Source: Clostridiaceae bacterium JG1575
Lineage (GTDB): Bacteria > Bacillota > Clostridia > Clostridiales > Clostridiaceae
Length of the DNA stretch: 64,000 nucleotides
Direction: 5' to 3'
Assembly (NCBI GenBank): GCA_002838815.1
Contig: LQGW01000034.1
Coordinates: 62,001 to 126,000 of the forward strand
Shown piece by piece: positions 44,630 to 52,785 of this stretch. Position numbers and translations under genes: made by a program. A model generated the notes under the pieces. The model was not told the DNA's origin. It was given only the letters and a program-made list of their open reading frames with translations, and did no database searches. Numbering within the stretch: position 1 is the first letter of the stretch; each line of letters opens with the position of its first letter.

Positions 44630-45462
44630 CGCCCCTCAAGAACCTCAGGAACTAATCCATCAAGATCCGTCTGGGAAATAACAAAATCATCCACATCTTT
44701 TGGAATTGAGACATCCTTCTTCATCTCAATATTGATTGTGTTATGTACTTTTGCTGCGGAATATTGTCCGTGCGGGTTGGCGTGTTCCCACCAATAAACT
44801 TTTAGGACTTCCATACTTCCGTCTGGGCGAGCAGAGGAAGCATCTCCCTCAAAAAGCTCGACCAAAGCTTTTTTGATTTCTTCGGCATCTTCTTTTGAGA
44901 AACCTGTCTTTTCCGCAAGTTGAGGGCTAATGCTACCTGAGAAGGAATAAAGACCGAAGTCCACACGATGCTTCATCCCCATTGTGTCCGAAGATTTTTT
45001 TTCATCGGTTACACTGTTTACACTTTTGGTAATCTGCATTGAATTAACTGTTACTGGATGAGCGCTGACTGCACTTTGTACGGACACGGGTCCTCTTACA
45101 GCAAAACTTACTTTCGATCCTTTAAAGGCAAATACCTGACCAAAGGAACGCACATCCAACCATTGTTTACAAACTGCAACTCGCCGTTTTTCAGCATCGG
45201 TTGCCGAGTCTTTTCCTAAGATTCCTTCTTCCCGATCCTTTAACGATCTGTATTCATCAACTTTATTGTCATCTGATTGAACAAAAATGTTGCATCCGTT
45301 TGCTAAAAGACGATTTCGAATTTTTCTCTTAATACAAACATCTGAGATTTCGCCAAAGCCATCATAATTGACTCTAGGCCGATTTTCGTTAAGAGGGTCG
45401 CCGTTGGGATTGGCTTTTTTTACACTTAAGATCACTTTGAAATCAATTTTATTCATCATCAT
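44626..45462 (-). CDS. cas7: Type I-C Cascade backbone protein Cas7 (Csd2)
   Basis: This 278-residue Csd2-family protein has the signature 'SVKKANPNGDPLNENRPR' followed by 'GEISDVCIKRKIRNRL'. Several copies polymerise along the crRNA spacer to form the Cascade backbone, kinking every sixth base. It lies between cas8c and cas4 with 1-4 bp overlaps. It shares the motif with the second Cas7 at 57.9 kb, but the two differ in most other positions. Confidence 0.95.
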   Translation of the reverse strand: MMMNKIDFKVILSVKKANPNGDPLNENRPRVNYDGFGEISDVCIKRKIRNRLLANGCNIFVQSDDNKVDEYRSLKDREEGILGKDSATDAEKRRVAVCKQWLDVRSFGQVFAFKGSKVSFAVRGPVSVQSAVSAHPVTVNSMQITKSVNSVTDEKKSSDTMGMKHRVDFGLYSFSGSISPQLAEKTGFSKEDAEEIKKALVELFEGDASSARPDGSMEVLKVYWWEHANPHGQYSAAKVHNTINIEMKKDVSIPKDVDDFVISQTDLDGLVPEVLEGR

Positions 45463-47354
45463 TATTCCTCCGATTGTTGATCAATTTTATTATTGTCAAG
45501 ATCTTTTTTAGCTTTACTCTTTTCTTCTACGCGTTTTTGAAGTTCCATCAACTGGCAATGGTATGCCAATAGAAATTCCGGTTCTAGTGGAGTGTTCAGA
45601 GTAAAATCTTCCGAATCAAACAAACTCATCACTTCGTTAATCTGTCCCTGATGCCAACTGGCCTTTCCTTTTAACCGATCTAAGTAAGGTCTTAAAGAAA
45701 GTTCGATAGTTTTCCAAGTGGTGTAGGGATGGACCGAGAATTCATGGAGGTAGCGTTCAGCATTGGTAAGCCGATCCTCCTTAGCCTCAAACAAGGCCCA
45801 GCTTTCGATGTTTTGTGCCAGCGCTAAAAGTCGTCCATAAAGGTAACTCCTCGTGCTGCGATTAACATCCAGTCCCATTTCAAAATCCTCCTTATGATAG
45901 TCTTTGTAATATTTACGAATCAGTGAGCAACTGATTGTAAGGGCACGACTAAACTGGTTTGCTGTGAGTCCTGATCGATTTTTGGCACGGTTAAAGCAAG
46001 AAAACATTAAATCCACAGGGAGCGGGGTTCCATCTACAATGCAACGAACGATTCGGTTGAGATTGTGATACTTTAGTGAATCACTGATGTTTTTACCGAA
46101 TCCCAACGAACATTCAATGATATCGTAGGGAGAAGGGGGCCCATAAAATGGATTTATAACATATTTATCCCCTTGTTTTTTCCAAAGGTAACTATGCAAC
46201 CAGCTGGTTTCATTTTGCCATTTGTTGACTCGATCAATGTATTCTCCTGTGGGGAGCTCCTGGAAGTACGTAATGGATAAACGGCCAGGAGTTGCATTTT
46301 CAAGGGACATGATGACGACCTGATCGTCTGAGCTAATATTGGCCTTATACCCTAAGATGGCATTCGTTAGTTCCTTGGCCATTGCCTGGCCGGTATCATG
46401 AATTGCCTCGGATTCGATGAAGCCAAATGCAGTCTCAAACAATACGGGGATCGGATTGTCATCAATGGACCAGCAAAGATATACGGAAGAACCACTAACT
46501 AATCCTTGACGTTGAATCAGCCATTTCAAGGCGGCGTGCACTTTTTGTGAGGCTTCATAGCTGATTCCATAAGCCTCTTTTGCAGAAATAAAACGCCCTC
46601 GGTAGGTAAAGTTTGTATTGTCATTGGAACTGATGAGTTTTGCGTTGGCTTGATTTCGATTGATGCTTTTTGGGTGAATGCGAGATAGACTTGCCTTTTT
46701 GCCCGTCACCTGACAAAGTCCATCTTGAGGCATTGAACTGACGTAAAAAGAAATCCAGGAGCGATACAGTGTTTCGTCCAACCAAGTCTTGACATTAGGA
46801 TTTCCCGGCAATTCAACTTTCCAACGGACAAAACCAGAGATTGGAGAGGTTGTAGATTTAGTGCCTGCCCATTTTGGGGAAATAGATCCATCGTCTTCAA
46901 TCAGAAAAATAGTTCCTGCAGAGACTAAATCATGAAGAGTTGTATTTTTCTTTGTGTAGTTTAAGATGGAGCGAAGTGAGGGATGACCAGAGGCGCCTAC
47001 CCAATTTTCTAGAGTTTCTAGGTATTTGGCTCGAAGCGCTACCTTATTATCGTGGTCCGTATCTTTTGATGGCTTGTAAAAATCTAGGAAGTCCCCAGCG
47101 ATATACTGCAATTTATCGACTAAAGGATGCGGCAAAGGACGTGTACCAGAGCGACCCGCGGATTCCTCTGTGCAGGGAATAATCGTGAGCTCATCCTCCT
47201 GTGGTACGCGATCTGCCTCTAAAAAGTTCCCATATTGATCTAGAGTAATCTCAATTTGAACTTTCTGTTGCATGTGGCAAATGGGAGTCAGCTCAGACGT
47301 CTTGTCGGATTCATTCCGGTCGTATGTTTTTAATAAGCTATTGATCCAGCTCAT
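45462..47354 (-). CDS. cas8c: Type I-C Cascade large subunit Cas8c (Csd1)
   Basis: The protein starts 'MSWINSLLKTYDRNE', the usual Csd1 N-terminus, and has the C-terminal 'YLYGRLLALAQNIESWA' motif and 'EFLLAYHCQLMELQKR'. It has 630 residues, close to the family norm. Cas8c recognises the PAM and recruits Cas3; in I-C an internal start within cas8 often yields a separate Cas11-like small subunit, which could also occur here but was not confirmed. An earlier in-frame ATG (47384) lies inside cas5; GGAGGAGAG supports 47354. Confidence 0.93.
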   Translation of the reverse strand: MSWINSLLKTYDRNESDKTSELTPICHMQQKVQIEITLDQYGNFLEADRVPQEDELTIIPCTEESAGRSGTRPLPHPLVDKLQYIAGDFLDFYKPSKDTDHDNKVALRAKYLETLENWVGASGHPSLRSILNYTKKNTTLHDLVSAGTIFLIEDDGSISPKWAGTKSTTSPISGFVRWKVELPGNPNVKTWLDETLYRSWISFYVSSMPQDGLCQVTGKKASLSRIHPKSINRNQANAKLISSNDNTNFTYRGRFISAKEAYGISYEASQKVHAALKWLIQRQGLVSGSSVYLCWSIDDNPIPVLFETAFGFIESEAIHDTGQAMAKELTNAILGYKANISSDDQVVIMSLENATPGRLSITYFQELPTGEYIDRVNKWQNETSWLHSYLWKKQGDKYVINPFYGPPSPYDIIECSLGFGKNISDSLKYHNLNRIVRCIVDGTPLPVDLMFSCFNRAKNRSGLTANQFSRALTISCSLIRKYYKDYHKEDFEMGLDVNRSTRSYLYGRLLALAQNIESWALFEAKEDRLTNAERYLHEFSVHPYTTWKTIELSLRPYLDRLKGKASWHQGQINEVMSLFDSEDFTLNTPLEPEFLLAYHCQLMELQKRVEEKSKAKKDLDNNKIDQQSEE

Positions 47355-48066
47355 TGCTCTCCTCCATTCTAATGAGCTCCTCATAAGTTGAATCTTTAAA
47401 ATTTACTTGAGGCAAGGAGTACTCTGTTTCACGAATGAGTCTCGACGGCAAGTCCCCCAGTGAAGCATCAAAAATAATCTCTCCATGATTCATCGTGGGT
47501 TTCCAAAAGTAGGCCATGAACTTTTTGTTTTTAGGATTGGGGTAAGTGAATCGATAAAACATCAAATCGAAAGGGATTATCCCCTTGTCATCGTAGTATC
47601 CCTTCTTCGCCCCATAGGTTACGGGTTCAACATAGGCTTGACACTCTCGAGTGCCTAAAAAGATGTCCCGTCGGCCACCCTTGTTTACCATGCGAAGAGC
47701 GATTTGATGGTGCTTATGTTCATTTCGATCCGAGGCAAGATCATCTCTACTCAAGTCCCATTCAAAATGAGCATTGACCTCATATTCGACATCGCTCAAA
47801 TAGGTATAGATACTTAAATCATTGGCTTTGGTACCGGCGTAAAAAATAGGGCGAACGCCTTGGCTTTGCATTCGGATGGGGTTCATGATTCGGACTGAAT
47901 CTACAACCCATTGGAATGTAGGTTTCCAGTAAATGGACTCACATATCCCTTTTAGTGCTTCGTAGGTTGGAATTTGATAGGAAAATTTTTCTCCTCCAAC
48001 ACGAGTGATCGGATCACTAAATAGAGCGTAGCGACCATGAACTTTGAAAGAAATACTGTTTCTCAT
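47338..48066 (-). CDS. cas5c: Type I-C Cas5 (pre-crRNA processing endoribonuclease)
   Basis: In type I-C, Cas5 replaces Cas6: it cuts each repeat and holds the 11-nt 5' handle of the crRNA in Cascade. The 242-residue protein keeps the catalytic set known from B. halodurans Cas5d: Y46 in 'ESIYWKPT' and the Lys-His pair K118/H119 in 'NEHKHHQIALRM'. 'GVRPIFYAG' and 'FLGTRECQAYV' are also family-typical. It should therefore process the adjacent array. It lies between cas3 and cas8c and overlaps the latter by 17 bp. Confidence 0.94.
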   Translation of the reverse strand: MRNSISFKVHGRYALFSDPITRVGGEKFSYQIPTYEALKGICESIYWKPTFQWVVDSVRIMNPIRMQSQGVRPIFYAGTKANDLSIYTYLSDVEYEVNAHFEWDLSRDDLASDRNEHKHHQIALRMVNKGGRRDIFLGTRECQAYVEPVTYGAKKGYYDDKGIIPFDLMFYRFTYPNPKNKKFMAYFWKPTMNHGEIIFDASLGDLPSRLIRETEYSLPQVNFKDSTYEELIRMEESNELDQ

Positions 48067-48079
48067 GCATCCTCCTTGA

Positions 48080-50467
48080 TCACAATGCGGTAAGTGTTAA
48101 GTTGTAGGATTTAGGATCAAATCCCGTAGTCTCGTGATAGTAGCCCTCATTAATGATGTGAATCGTAGGGCCAGCCTTAGTTTGAATATCGTAAATCACT
48201 CCCTTCTTTATAAGATCATCCAATTGATTGTCAAATAGATTCACGGAATACCGTTGCGCCTCATTCAATAAATTTTTCAGGTTGCTTTGATCTGCAGCCA
48301 TCAGTTCAGCAATGATCTGGGTTCCTCTTCCATAAGGTGCGATAGCTCCCAAGGTATTATTTTCAAGCACACGATAATGATCTCCTGCAGTCTTAAAGCC
48401 ATACCATAGCTTGATCTTTGGAGTCCCCTTCGGCTTTAAAGATCCCAGTGCCGCCGTATTAATTGAAAGCAGGTCGATCATAGTCGTAGTGAGCGCAGGT
48501 AAATAAACGAGGTAGGGCATTTTCTTCTGCTCATCTTTGTCGTGATATTTAAATAAATAGTATTTGTCCATGCTCTTTTGTGAAAGAAGAGAATGATCAA
48601 AGGCCTCAGGGTTTTTGTCAAATTCCCTTAGGATCCTCCGTGTGATCGTTGCATCGTTTTTTATAGCGGTAAGCTTATCGAGCCTTTCAAAGTCAGGATT
48701 GATCAATAACACATCGCCAAGATTTGATCGATTTCCATGTCGGTTGCAGCGTCCTGCCGCTTGAACAATGGAATCCAAACCGCTTAGGGATCGGATGACT
48801 GTATTGAAGTCTACATCCACGCCCGCTTCAATAAGCTGTGTGCTTACAAGGCAAACAGGAAGGTTTCGTTCTAATTCTTCAATAACCTTCTTTAGAATTT
48901 TCTTTCGATGTTCTGGGCACATGGAAGTGCTTAAATGGTAGGTATGAGGAAGAGCCGCAAGGTGTGAATAAACAGCTTTAGCCGCACTTTTCGTATTGAA
49001 AACACTTAAAACACTTTTCCCTTGTAATTGAATCTGACGAATTAGTTCGGCCGTTTCTTCCTCTGACCATTGCTCTATTTTTTGTTCATTCTTTACGCGA
49101 ACACGAGTCAGTTTTTGTTCGTAATATTCTGGTTGCTTCACGATTTCGTTTTGGGGTGGGATTACTAGGGAATATTCTTCTTGTTCTAGTCCATTTAGAA
49201 GAGGCTGTGTAGCAGTGCATAGGATAACGCTGCTGTTGCATAAAGAGGTTAAAAATTGAGTCAACCGGTTAAAAAGATAGATTTGCTTTACCTCAAGAGC
49301 TTGTACCTCATCAAATATGATTAGAGAATTTGAAAGCTGGTGGAATCGACGCTCAGATTGTGTACTCGATGAATAGGCAGATTCCAGCAGTTGAACCATT
49401 GTTGTAAAAACAATCGGAGCATCCCAATTCTCGGCGAGGACCCGCATTTTCAGTGTGTCATTTTCAGGCAGGAGGTTGCTGTGGTGCTCTAAAACATAGT
49501 CCGAATAAGCAGAACCAAGAATTTCTCGAGTCACTTGAGCGTTTTGATCCGAAATCGTTGTAAAGGGCAATACATAGATCACTCGGTCAAAATCATGTTT
49601 TTTGCAATGGTGTAGGCCAAATCGTAGACTGGATAAAGTTTTTCCACCCCCAGTCGGAACTCGCAGAGTAAAAATACCCGGCGGGAGGCTGGCAGAGTTC
49701 AAGCAATCTTTAGAGATTTGAGATCTCAGTTGATTGATTGGCGTATCACTTTTAAATTTCAGGATCGATTGTTCATATTGATCGATTAATTCGCTCCAAC
49801 TGGGATATTCAACATTCCGGAGCGTTTTGACCTCAACGTTTGAAAAGTCAATGGTGTCTGTACGATCCGCATCAATAAGGCAACTATAGAGAGCTCTGAT
49901 AAGAAGCCCAAGAAAAAAAATTCTGGCTTCTTTACTGCTGATAGCTAATGGAACAGTCAGTATTCTTTTTACGGCAAGGTCAAATTCATTGGCCATTGCT
50001 TCATAGTTGAGGGTAGATTCCAGGGAAGAATTTTGAAAAATTGAGAGAACCTCTTGGTAGTGAGGCAGAGGTTTATTCATTCGATTTAAAAAATCAGACG
50101 AACCATCGTAGTATATGAAATCCCTAAGACCACCGTGATGGCCAATTACAGTCATCGCCATGGCTTCGCGAAGAAGTGGATCTTTTATATTAGGATTATT
50201 ATAGAGGAATTGCGCTCCTGCTGTAGAGTGATCCACTTTCCCCGGATCCATATGGCCTTCGGATAAACCGGTTCGCTGACGAATCATCGCTTGAAAATCA
50301 GAGGAGTATTTCCCCAAATCATGAACCAAACCGATCGCATACGCAATATTCGGAAGACCGAGCTTTTTACCTCGGATCCTCGCTAATTCTGCAGTATATT
50401 TCAAATGGTCTGAAACGGTCTGGATTTGACCATCAAATTCTCGATAGTGAGCGATATAACTCTTCAT
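48080..50467 (-). CDS. cas3: Type I-C Cas3 helicase-nuclease
   Basis: The 795-residue effector nuclease degrades DNA after Cascade binds. The HD nuclease domain has 'GLVHDLGKYSSDFQAMI' (His49-Asp50) and 'VIGHHGGLRDF'. The helicase has Walker A 'VPTGGGKT' (near 270), 'IIFDEVQAL' (DEAH-type box), 'LCTATQPLL' (motif III) and 'QAAGRCNRHG' (motif VI). It is the first gene of the cas operon and is complete. GGAGG is correctly placed. Its promoter region (50.58-50.61 kb) is the apparent target of the crRNA-like RNA encoded divergently. Confidence 0.95.
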   Translation of the reverse strand: MKSYIAHYREFDGQIQTVSDHLKYTAELARIRGKKLGLPNIAYAIGLVHDLGKYSSDFQAMIRQRTGLSEGHMDPGKVDHSTAGAQFLYNNPNIKDPLLREAMAMTVIGHHGGLRDFIYYDGSSDFLNRMNKPLPHYQEVLSIFQNSSLESTLNYEAMANEFDLAVKRILTVPLAISSKEARIFFLGLLIRALYSCLIDADRTDTIDFSNVEVKTLRNVEYPSWSELIDQYEQSILKFKSDTPINQLRSQISKDCLNSASLPPGIFTLRVPTGGGKTLSSLRFGLHHCKKHDFDRVIYVLPFTTISDQNAQVTREILGSAYSDYVLEHHSNLLPENDTLKMRVLAENWDAPIVFTTMVQLLESAYSSSTQSERRFHQLSNSLIIFDEVQALEVKQIYLFNRLTQFLTSLCNSSVILCTATQPLLNGLEQEEYSLVIPPQNEIVKQPEYYEQKLTRVRVKNEQKIEQWSEEETAELIRQIQLQGKSVLSVFNTKSAAKAVYSHLAALPHTYHLSTSMCPEHRKKILKKVIEELERNLPVCLVSTQLIEAGVDVDFNTVIRSLSGLDSIVQAAGRCNRHGNRSNLGDVLLINPDFERLDKLTAIKNDATITRRILREFDKNPEAFDHSLLSQKSMDKYYLFKYHDKDEQKKMPYLVYLPALTTTMIDLLSINTAALGSLKPKGTPKIKLWYGFKTAGDHYRVLENNTLGAIAPYGRGTQIIAELMAADQSNLKNLLNEAQRYSVNLFDNQLDDLIKKGVIYDIQTKAGPTIHIINEGYYHETTGFDPKSYNLTLTAL

Positions 50468-50576
50468 GATTATCCTCCTGTTTTTCTCGAATAACTTTAG
50501 GCCATTCTTATAGGAACTACTTTAGGTAAAGTATATCCAACCAAAGGGACAAAATTCGTTTTCATCGTTTAATGAG

Positions 50577-50605
50577 AGTATAATCCCGAGAAAAAAATAA
50601 TTCAA
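50577..50605 (-). promoter_or_regulatory. Promoter of the type I-C cas operon
   Basis: On the minus strand TTGAAT (50605-50600), 17 bp and TATACT (50582-50577). The -35 overlaps a TTC PAM (50601-50603, + strand) and the start of the match to the divergent crRNA-like RNA. Confidence 0.65.
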
Positions 50606-50621
50606 TATGTTTTGAGATATT
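50601..50621 (+). promoter_or_regulatory. Candidate Cascade operator (TTC PAM plus partial protospacer)
   Basis: TTC at 50601-50603 is directly followed by AATATGTTTTGAGATATT (50604-50621). This equals the first 18 nt of the spacer-like segment at 50672 except for position 6, the base that Cascade flips out. It overlaps the -35 boxes of both the cas promoter and the RNA's own promoter. Confidence 0.7.
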
Positions 50622-50639
50622 TTTATATAGTGATAAAAT
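50612..50639 (+). promoter_or_regulatory. Promoter of the crRNA-like RNA
   Basis: TTGAGA (50612-50617), 16 bp and TAAAAT (50634-50639). The expected start at about 50646 is the first base of the repeat-like sequence. Confidence 0.6.
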
Positions 50640-50645
50640 GGGGGT

Positions 50646-50735
50646 GTCGGGGGAGCCCCGTGGATTGAAAGAATATTTTTTGAGATATTAAGCCCGAAGA
50701 AAAGTTGGTTGTGCCAATTTTTCTTCGGGCTTAAT
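50646..50735 (+). ncRNA. CreR/CreA-type crRNA-like regulatory RNA of the I-C system
   Basis: A shortened I-C repeat (50646-50671) keeps the crRNA-sense ends, 5' GTCG and 3' GTGGATTGAAA, around a replaced stem GGGG/CCCC. The 11-nt handle that Cas5 and Cascade hold is conserved apart from its last base. A spacer-like segment follows from 50672; its first 18 nt match the PAM-flanked site at 50604-50621 in 17 positions. A 14-bp hairpin (AAGCCCGAAGAAAA at about 50690, with 50720-50733) ends the unit and also serves lplA. Partial complementarity should allow Cascade binding without Cas3 cleavage, repressing cas transcription. This function is inferred from architecture. Confidence 0.75.
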
Positions 50736-50787
50736 TCTCTTTATTCAGGAGGATCAGAATCTGGTTCGAATAAACGGAACAAAAAGA

Positions 50788-51774
50788 TCAGTTCAACAAA
50801 AAGGAGCACCATTCTTCTTGGGTCATGCCCTTAAAATAATCCTCCAGATCCAAAGAAGATAAGTGGGTCATAAGATCTTGGCGCTCATATTTAGAGCCTT
50901 TTAATGCATTCTCAAGACCAGAAATGCCTTCTTTTACAAAAAAATCCCCATAAATTTTGATGTCCTCAAGTGCCCCTTTTTTGATGTTCATCCGCACATC
51001 CACAATACCAAAGGGAAATTTTGCAACTTTTTGCAGGGTGAAAAGGGGAGTTCGGCCGTAGTTCCAGTCCCAACTCATAAACTTTTTCTCTGTAAGTTCC
51101 TTGTGAATGGCTTTTTCTTTCGAGGAGAGCTCGTATTCTTCTAAGGGATACATCTCACCGATGGTTTCTAGTAAAAGTCCTTGAAAGGCTTCGATGGTCA
51201 AGGTTTGATCTGGTAAGTACTCCATGATATTCGTCACGCGGGAGCGTACCGATTTGACCCCTTTGCTTTGAATCTTAAGATCTTTCACTTTAAGGGATTT
51301 ACTGAGTTCGGACATATCGGAATTGAATAAAATGGTCCCATGCTGCAGCAGACGCCCGTTGCTGAAATACTGAGCGTTGCCTGAGAATTTCTTCCCATCG
51401 ATGAGTAGGTCGTTGCGGCCCGAGAGTTCTGCGGCAATGCCCAGCTTTTCCAATGTTCTTAGCACGGGGCGAGTTAACACATCAAATTTATTCACGTCCT
51501 CTCGGCTGCCCCGCACCACAAAGGAGAAATTGAGGTTGCCGTGGTCATGGTAGACGGCTCCACCGCCGGAGAGACGGCGCTGCACATGAATGCCTGCGCG
51601 TTTCACGTAGTCTTCATTGATTTCCTCCAAGGTGTTTTGATGTTGCCCCACAATGATGGAAGGGTCATGGATGTAAAAAGTGAGGTAGTCATCCGAAGGT
51701 AGATGGTTGATGATGAGATCTTCCATGGCCATGTTGTATGCCGGGATGGGCCAATGCGTTTTTATGTATTTCAT
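50788..51774 (-). CDS. lplA: Lipoate-protein ligase A
   Basis: LplA attaches lipoate, via lipoyl-AMP, to lysines of E2 or glycine-cleavage H proteins in the cytosol. The 328-residue enzyme has the family signatures 'QRRLSGGGAVYHDHGNLNFS' (binding loop), 'GRNDLLIDGKKFSGNAQY' with the conserved lysine, and 'HGTILFNSDM', followed by the C-terminal accessory domain. It is monocistronic and ends against the terminator hairpin shared with the crRNA-like RNA. Lipoylation suits a glycine/threonine-degrading anaerobe, since glycine cleavage needs a lipoylated H protein. Confidence 0.95.
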   Translation of the reverse strand: MKYIKTHWPIPAYNMAMEDLIINHLPSDDYLTFYIHDPSIIVGQHQNTLEEINEDYVKRAGIHVQRRLSGGGAVYHDHGNLNFSFVVRGSREDVNKFDVLTRPVLRTLEKLGIAAELSGRNDLLIDGKKFSGNAQYFSNGRLLQHGTILFNSDMSELSKSLKVKDLKIQSKGVKSVRSRVTNIMEYLPDQTLTIEAFQGLLLETIGEMYPLEEYELSSKEKAIHKELTEKKFMSWDWNYGRTPLFTLQKVAKFPFGIVDVRMNIKKGALEDIKIYGDFFVKEGISGLENALKGSKYERQDLMTHLSSLDLEDYFKGMTQEEWCSFLLN

Positions 51775-52005
51775 GAGGTGCTCCTAACTTTCTTAAGATG
51801 CTTTTAGTTTACCATATTCCTCGGAATTAGATAAAAGGAGATCTCAAGGGGGATTAATTATCAATTCGTGGATGGCTCGTAGATGGGTTGTTTTGGTAAT
51901 GTAAAAGTACAACTTTTGGAAACTATAAATACAAACGAGTAATTGCCAGTCCCAACGGTACAAATGATCCTAGAAGATGAGAAATGCCGTTAGGGAGGAA
52001 AGACG

Positions 52006-52164
52006 GTGCTAACAGTAACTCCCGTTGATAAGATCCGGGATTTATGGTTCTCAAAAGAAAAAACCTTTTCGAAAATGCCCCGAATTACCGGAAGAAAGCA
52101 TGTCATCCCAGAGGAATTTAAGGAGTCCACCCACTACGTCCGCCGGCTGAATCTAGTAACTTAA
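52006..52164 (+). pseudogene. IS21 IstA-like N-terminal fragment (52 residues)
   Basis: A GTG-initiated frame with GGGAGG seven bases upstream encodes 'VDKIRDLWFSKEKTFSKMPR', then 'ITGRKHV'. It resembles the N-terminal helix-turn-helix of IS21-family IstA transposases ('KIRDLYF...SISxIAxxTGxDRKTVRKY'), but the second helix is altered and the frame stops after 52 codons. It is most likely a remnant of an IS21 element; a small functional DNA-binding protein is possible. Confidence 0.35.
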
Positions 52165-52306
52165 GTGTTACCTAATATACCAGTTTCAAAGGTACATACA
52201 AATAAGGACTTGACGGGAGTGGCGTATTTCAACTCCACCTGGTAGGATTCTTAACCGCTACAGTGGATGGTTTCTATATTGCCATAAACATCCCAAGTGA
52301 AAAGAA

Positions 52307-52341
52307 GGCAGCCAGGGAACAATTCAAGTTCCTTGGCTGCC
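52307..52341. terminator. Terminator of the HxlR-type gene
   Basis: A perfect GGCAGCC and GGAAC stem (52307-52320 with 52328-52341, one G-T pair) has T-rich flanks on the minus strand, downstream of the HxlR gene. Confidence 0.75.
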
Positions 52342-52352
52342 TTTAAGGGGCA

Positions 52353-52664
52353 TCATTCCAGCCATTCTTTCGCATAGGCTTCCATGCTCTCGAGGATGGG
52401 AGCCAGAGCCTGACCTTTTACGGTGAGTTGATAGCGCACTTTAATGGGATATTCACGGATCACTTCCCGGTGCACGATACCTAACTCCTCCATCTCCTTG
52501 AGTCGTTCCGTAAGCAGACGTGAAGAAAGGTGGGGCACGCAGATCAGGATTTCATTGAACCGGCAGTCGCCCTCGAGGAGAACCCGGAGGATGAGTCCTG
52601 TCCACCGCTTTCCGAGAAAGACGGTCAATTTTTCATATTTTGGGCAGAGCTGAAAATCCGGCAT
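52353..52664 (-). CDS. HxlR-family winged-helix transcriptional regulator
   Basis: This 103-residue protein has the HxlR layout: 'LGKRWTGLILRVLLEGDCRF', recognition region 'VPHLSSRLLTERLKEMEELG' and wing 'VHREVIREYPIKVRYQLTVK', with a cysteine near the N-terminus ('FQLCPKYEK') as in redox- or aldehyde-sensing members. It binds DNA as a dimer and often controls a divergent gene; here the divergent neighbour is the membrane MutS-like ATPase, although a link is not shown. AAGGGACGCTCC precedes the ATG. Confidence 0.88.
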   Translation of the reverse strand: MPDFQLCPKYEKLTVFLGKRWTGLILRVLLEGDCRFNEILICVPHLSSRLLTERLKEMEELGIVHREVIREYPIKVRYQLTVKGQALAPILESMEAYAKEWLE

Positions 52665-52785
52665 GGAGCGTCCCTTCTTTCAATAATTACATTTCATAAC
52701 CTGTATATAAAGTAGCACATTGCCTCCTTCATTTCAATTTAATAAAGATTGCCTAAAATGGACGGAGCATATTAAGGAGGCAGCG

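Larger units (their letters stand above)
51775..52352. other. Intergenic region with an IS21-like fragment
   Basis: Apart from the short open frame at 52006-52164 and the terminator at 52307-52341 I see no gene. The composition is AT-rich and it appears to be decayed mobile-element sequence. Confidence 0.45.
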
